DNA from: Lachnospiraceae bacterium
GTDB lineage: Bacteria; Bacillota; Clostridia; Lachnospirales; Lachnospiraceae
Length of the DNA: 64,000 nucleotides
Assembly (NCBI GenBank): GCA_024694055.1
Contig: JAILKC010000143.1
Location: forward strand, 1-64,000
Direction of reading: 5' to 3'
The translations under genes and the position numbers were made by a program. The notes beneath the pieces were generated by a model, which had not been told where the DNA came from, searched no databases, and saw nothing but the letters and a program-made list of their open reading frames with translations. Position 1 is the first letter of the stretch. Every line of letters starts with the position of its first letter. Positions 63,787-64,000 of this stretch are shown here, in pieces.

Positions 63787-64000
63787 ATGGAAATCACTAA
63801 TGTTAGAGTGCGTAAGATCGCCAAAGAAGGCAAGATGAAGGCGGTCGCATCTGTCACTTTGGATGATGAGTTTGTTGTACATGACATCAAAGTCATCGAA
63901 GGAGATAAGGGACTGTTCATTGCCATGCCGAGCAAGAAGGCTACCGACGGAGAGTATAGGGATATAGCTCATCCCATCAATTCTTCGGTGCGCGAGAGAT
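63787..64000 (+). CDS. spoVG: Septation regulator SpoVG (3' end outside the window)
   Basis: [71 protein letters not shown]. Confidence 0.97.
   Translation, partial: MEITNVRVRKIAKEGKMKAVASVTLDDEFVVHDIKVIEGDKGLFIAMPSKKATDGEYRDIAHPINSSVRER

Overview
The window is a contiguous chromosomal segment of a low-to-mid GC Firmicute, most likely Lachnospiraceae (Butyrivibrio/Pseudobutyrivibrio-like by gene content; this placement is an inference). It is densely coding and mostly housekeeping. Gene blocks in order: dnaB(partial)-rplI-gdpP and mecA; a GH18/SH3 protein, prmA-rsmE-cysteine desulfurase-thiI; mtaB, ireB-ruvX-DUF1292-RNase J, an MltG-like fragment and an O-methyltransferase; type III glutamine synthetase and tRNA-Gln(CTG); an alpha/beta hydrolase-TetR pair, a CxxC-repeat lipoprotein, U32 peptidase, NUDIX and LacI; acyl-ACP thioesterase, an MCP, a YjfB-like protein, an MOP flippase, a DUF3048 lipoprotein, CobS and an aminotransferase; a histone-H1-like DUF6465 protein; CIRCE-hrcA-grpE-dnaK-dnaJ; tsaC-rpiB-upp-dCMP deaminase; the complete F-type ATP synthase operon; an 848-aa membrane-anchored protein with a C39-like tail; murC-dnaD-dnaC/I-prs; and glgC-glgD-spoVG(partial). 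I saw no CRISPR array, rRNA operon, transposase or prophage. The best candidates for undescribed biology are: (1) a ~286-nt structured RNA at 4731-5016, with a near-consensus promoter and a 17-bp terminal helix enclosing several hairpins; (2) six DnaA-box-like 9-mers, five of them in exact 9-bp tandem phase, upstream of the dnaD-dnaI-like operon; (3) an HPr-like protein lacking the phospho-accepting His; (4) a Na+-type ligand signature in the ATP synthase c subunit; (5) paired palindromes flanking a strong promoter for the H1-like protein; and (6) a TetR-type inverted repeat over the hydrolase-TetR promoter. All calls come from reading the sequence; no database searches or folding programs were run.
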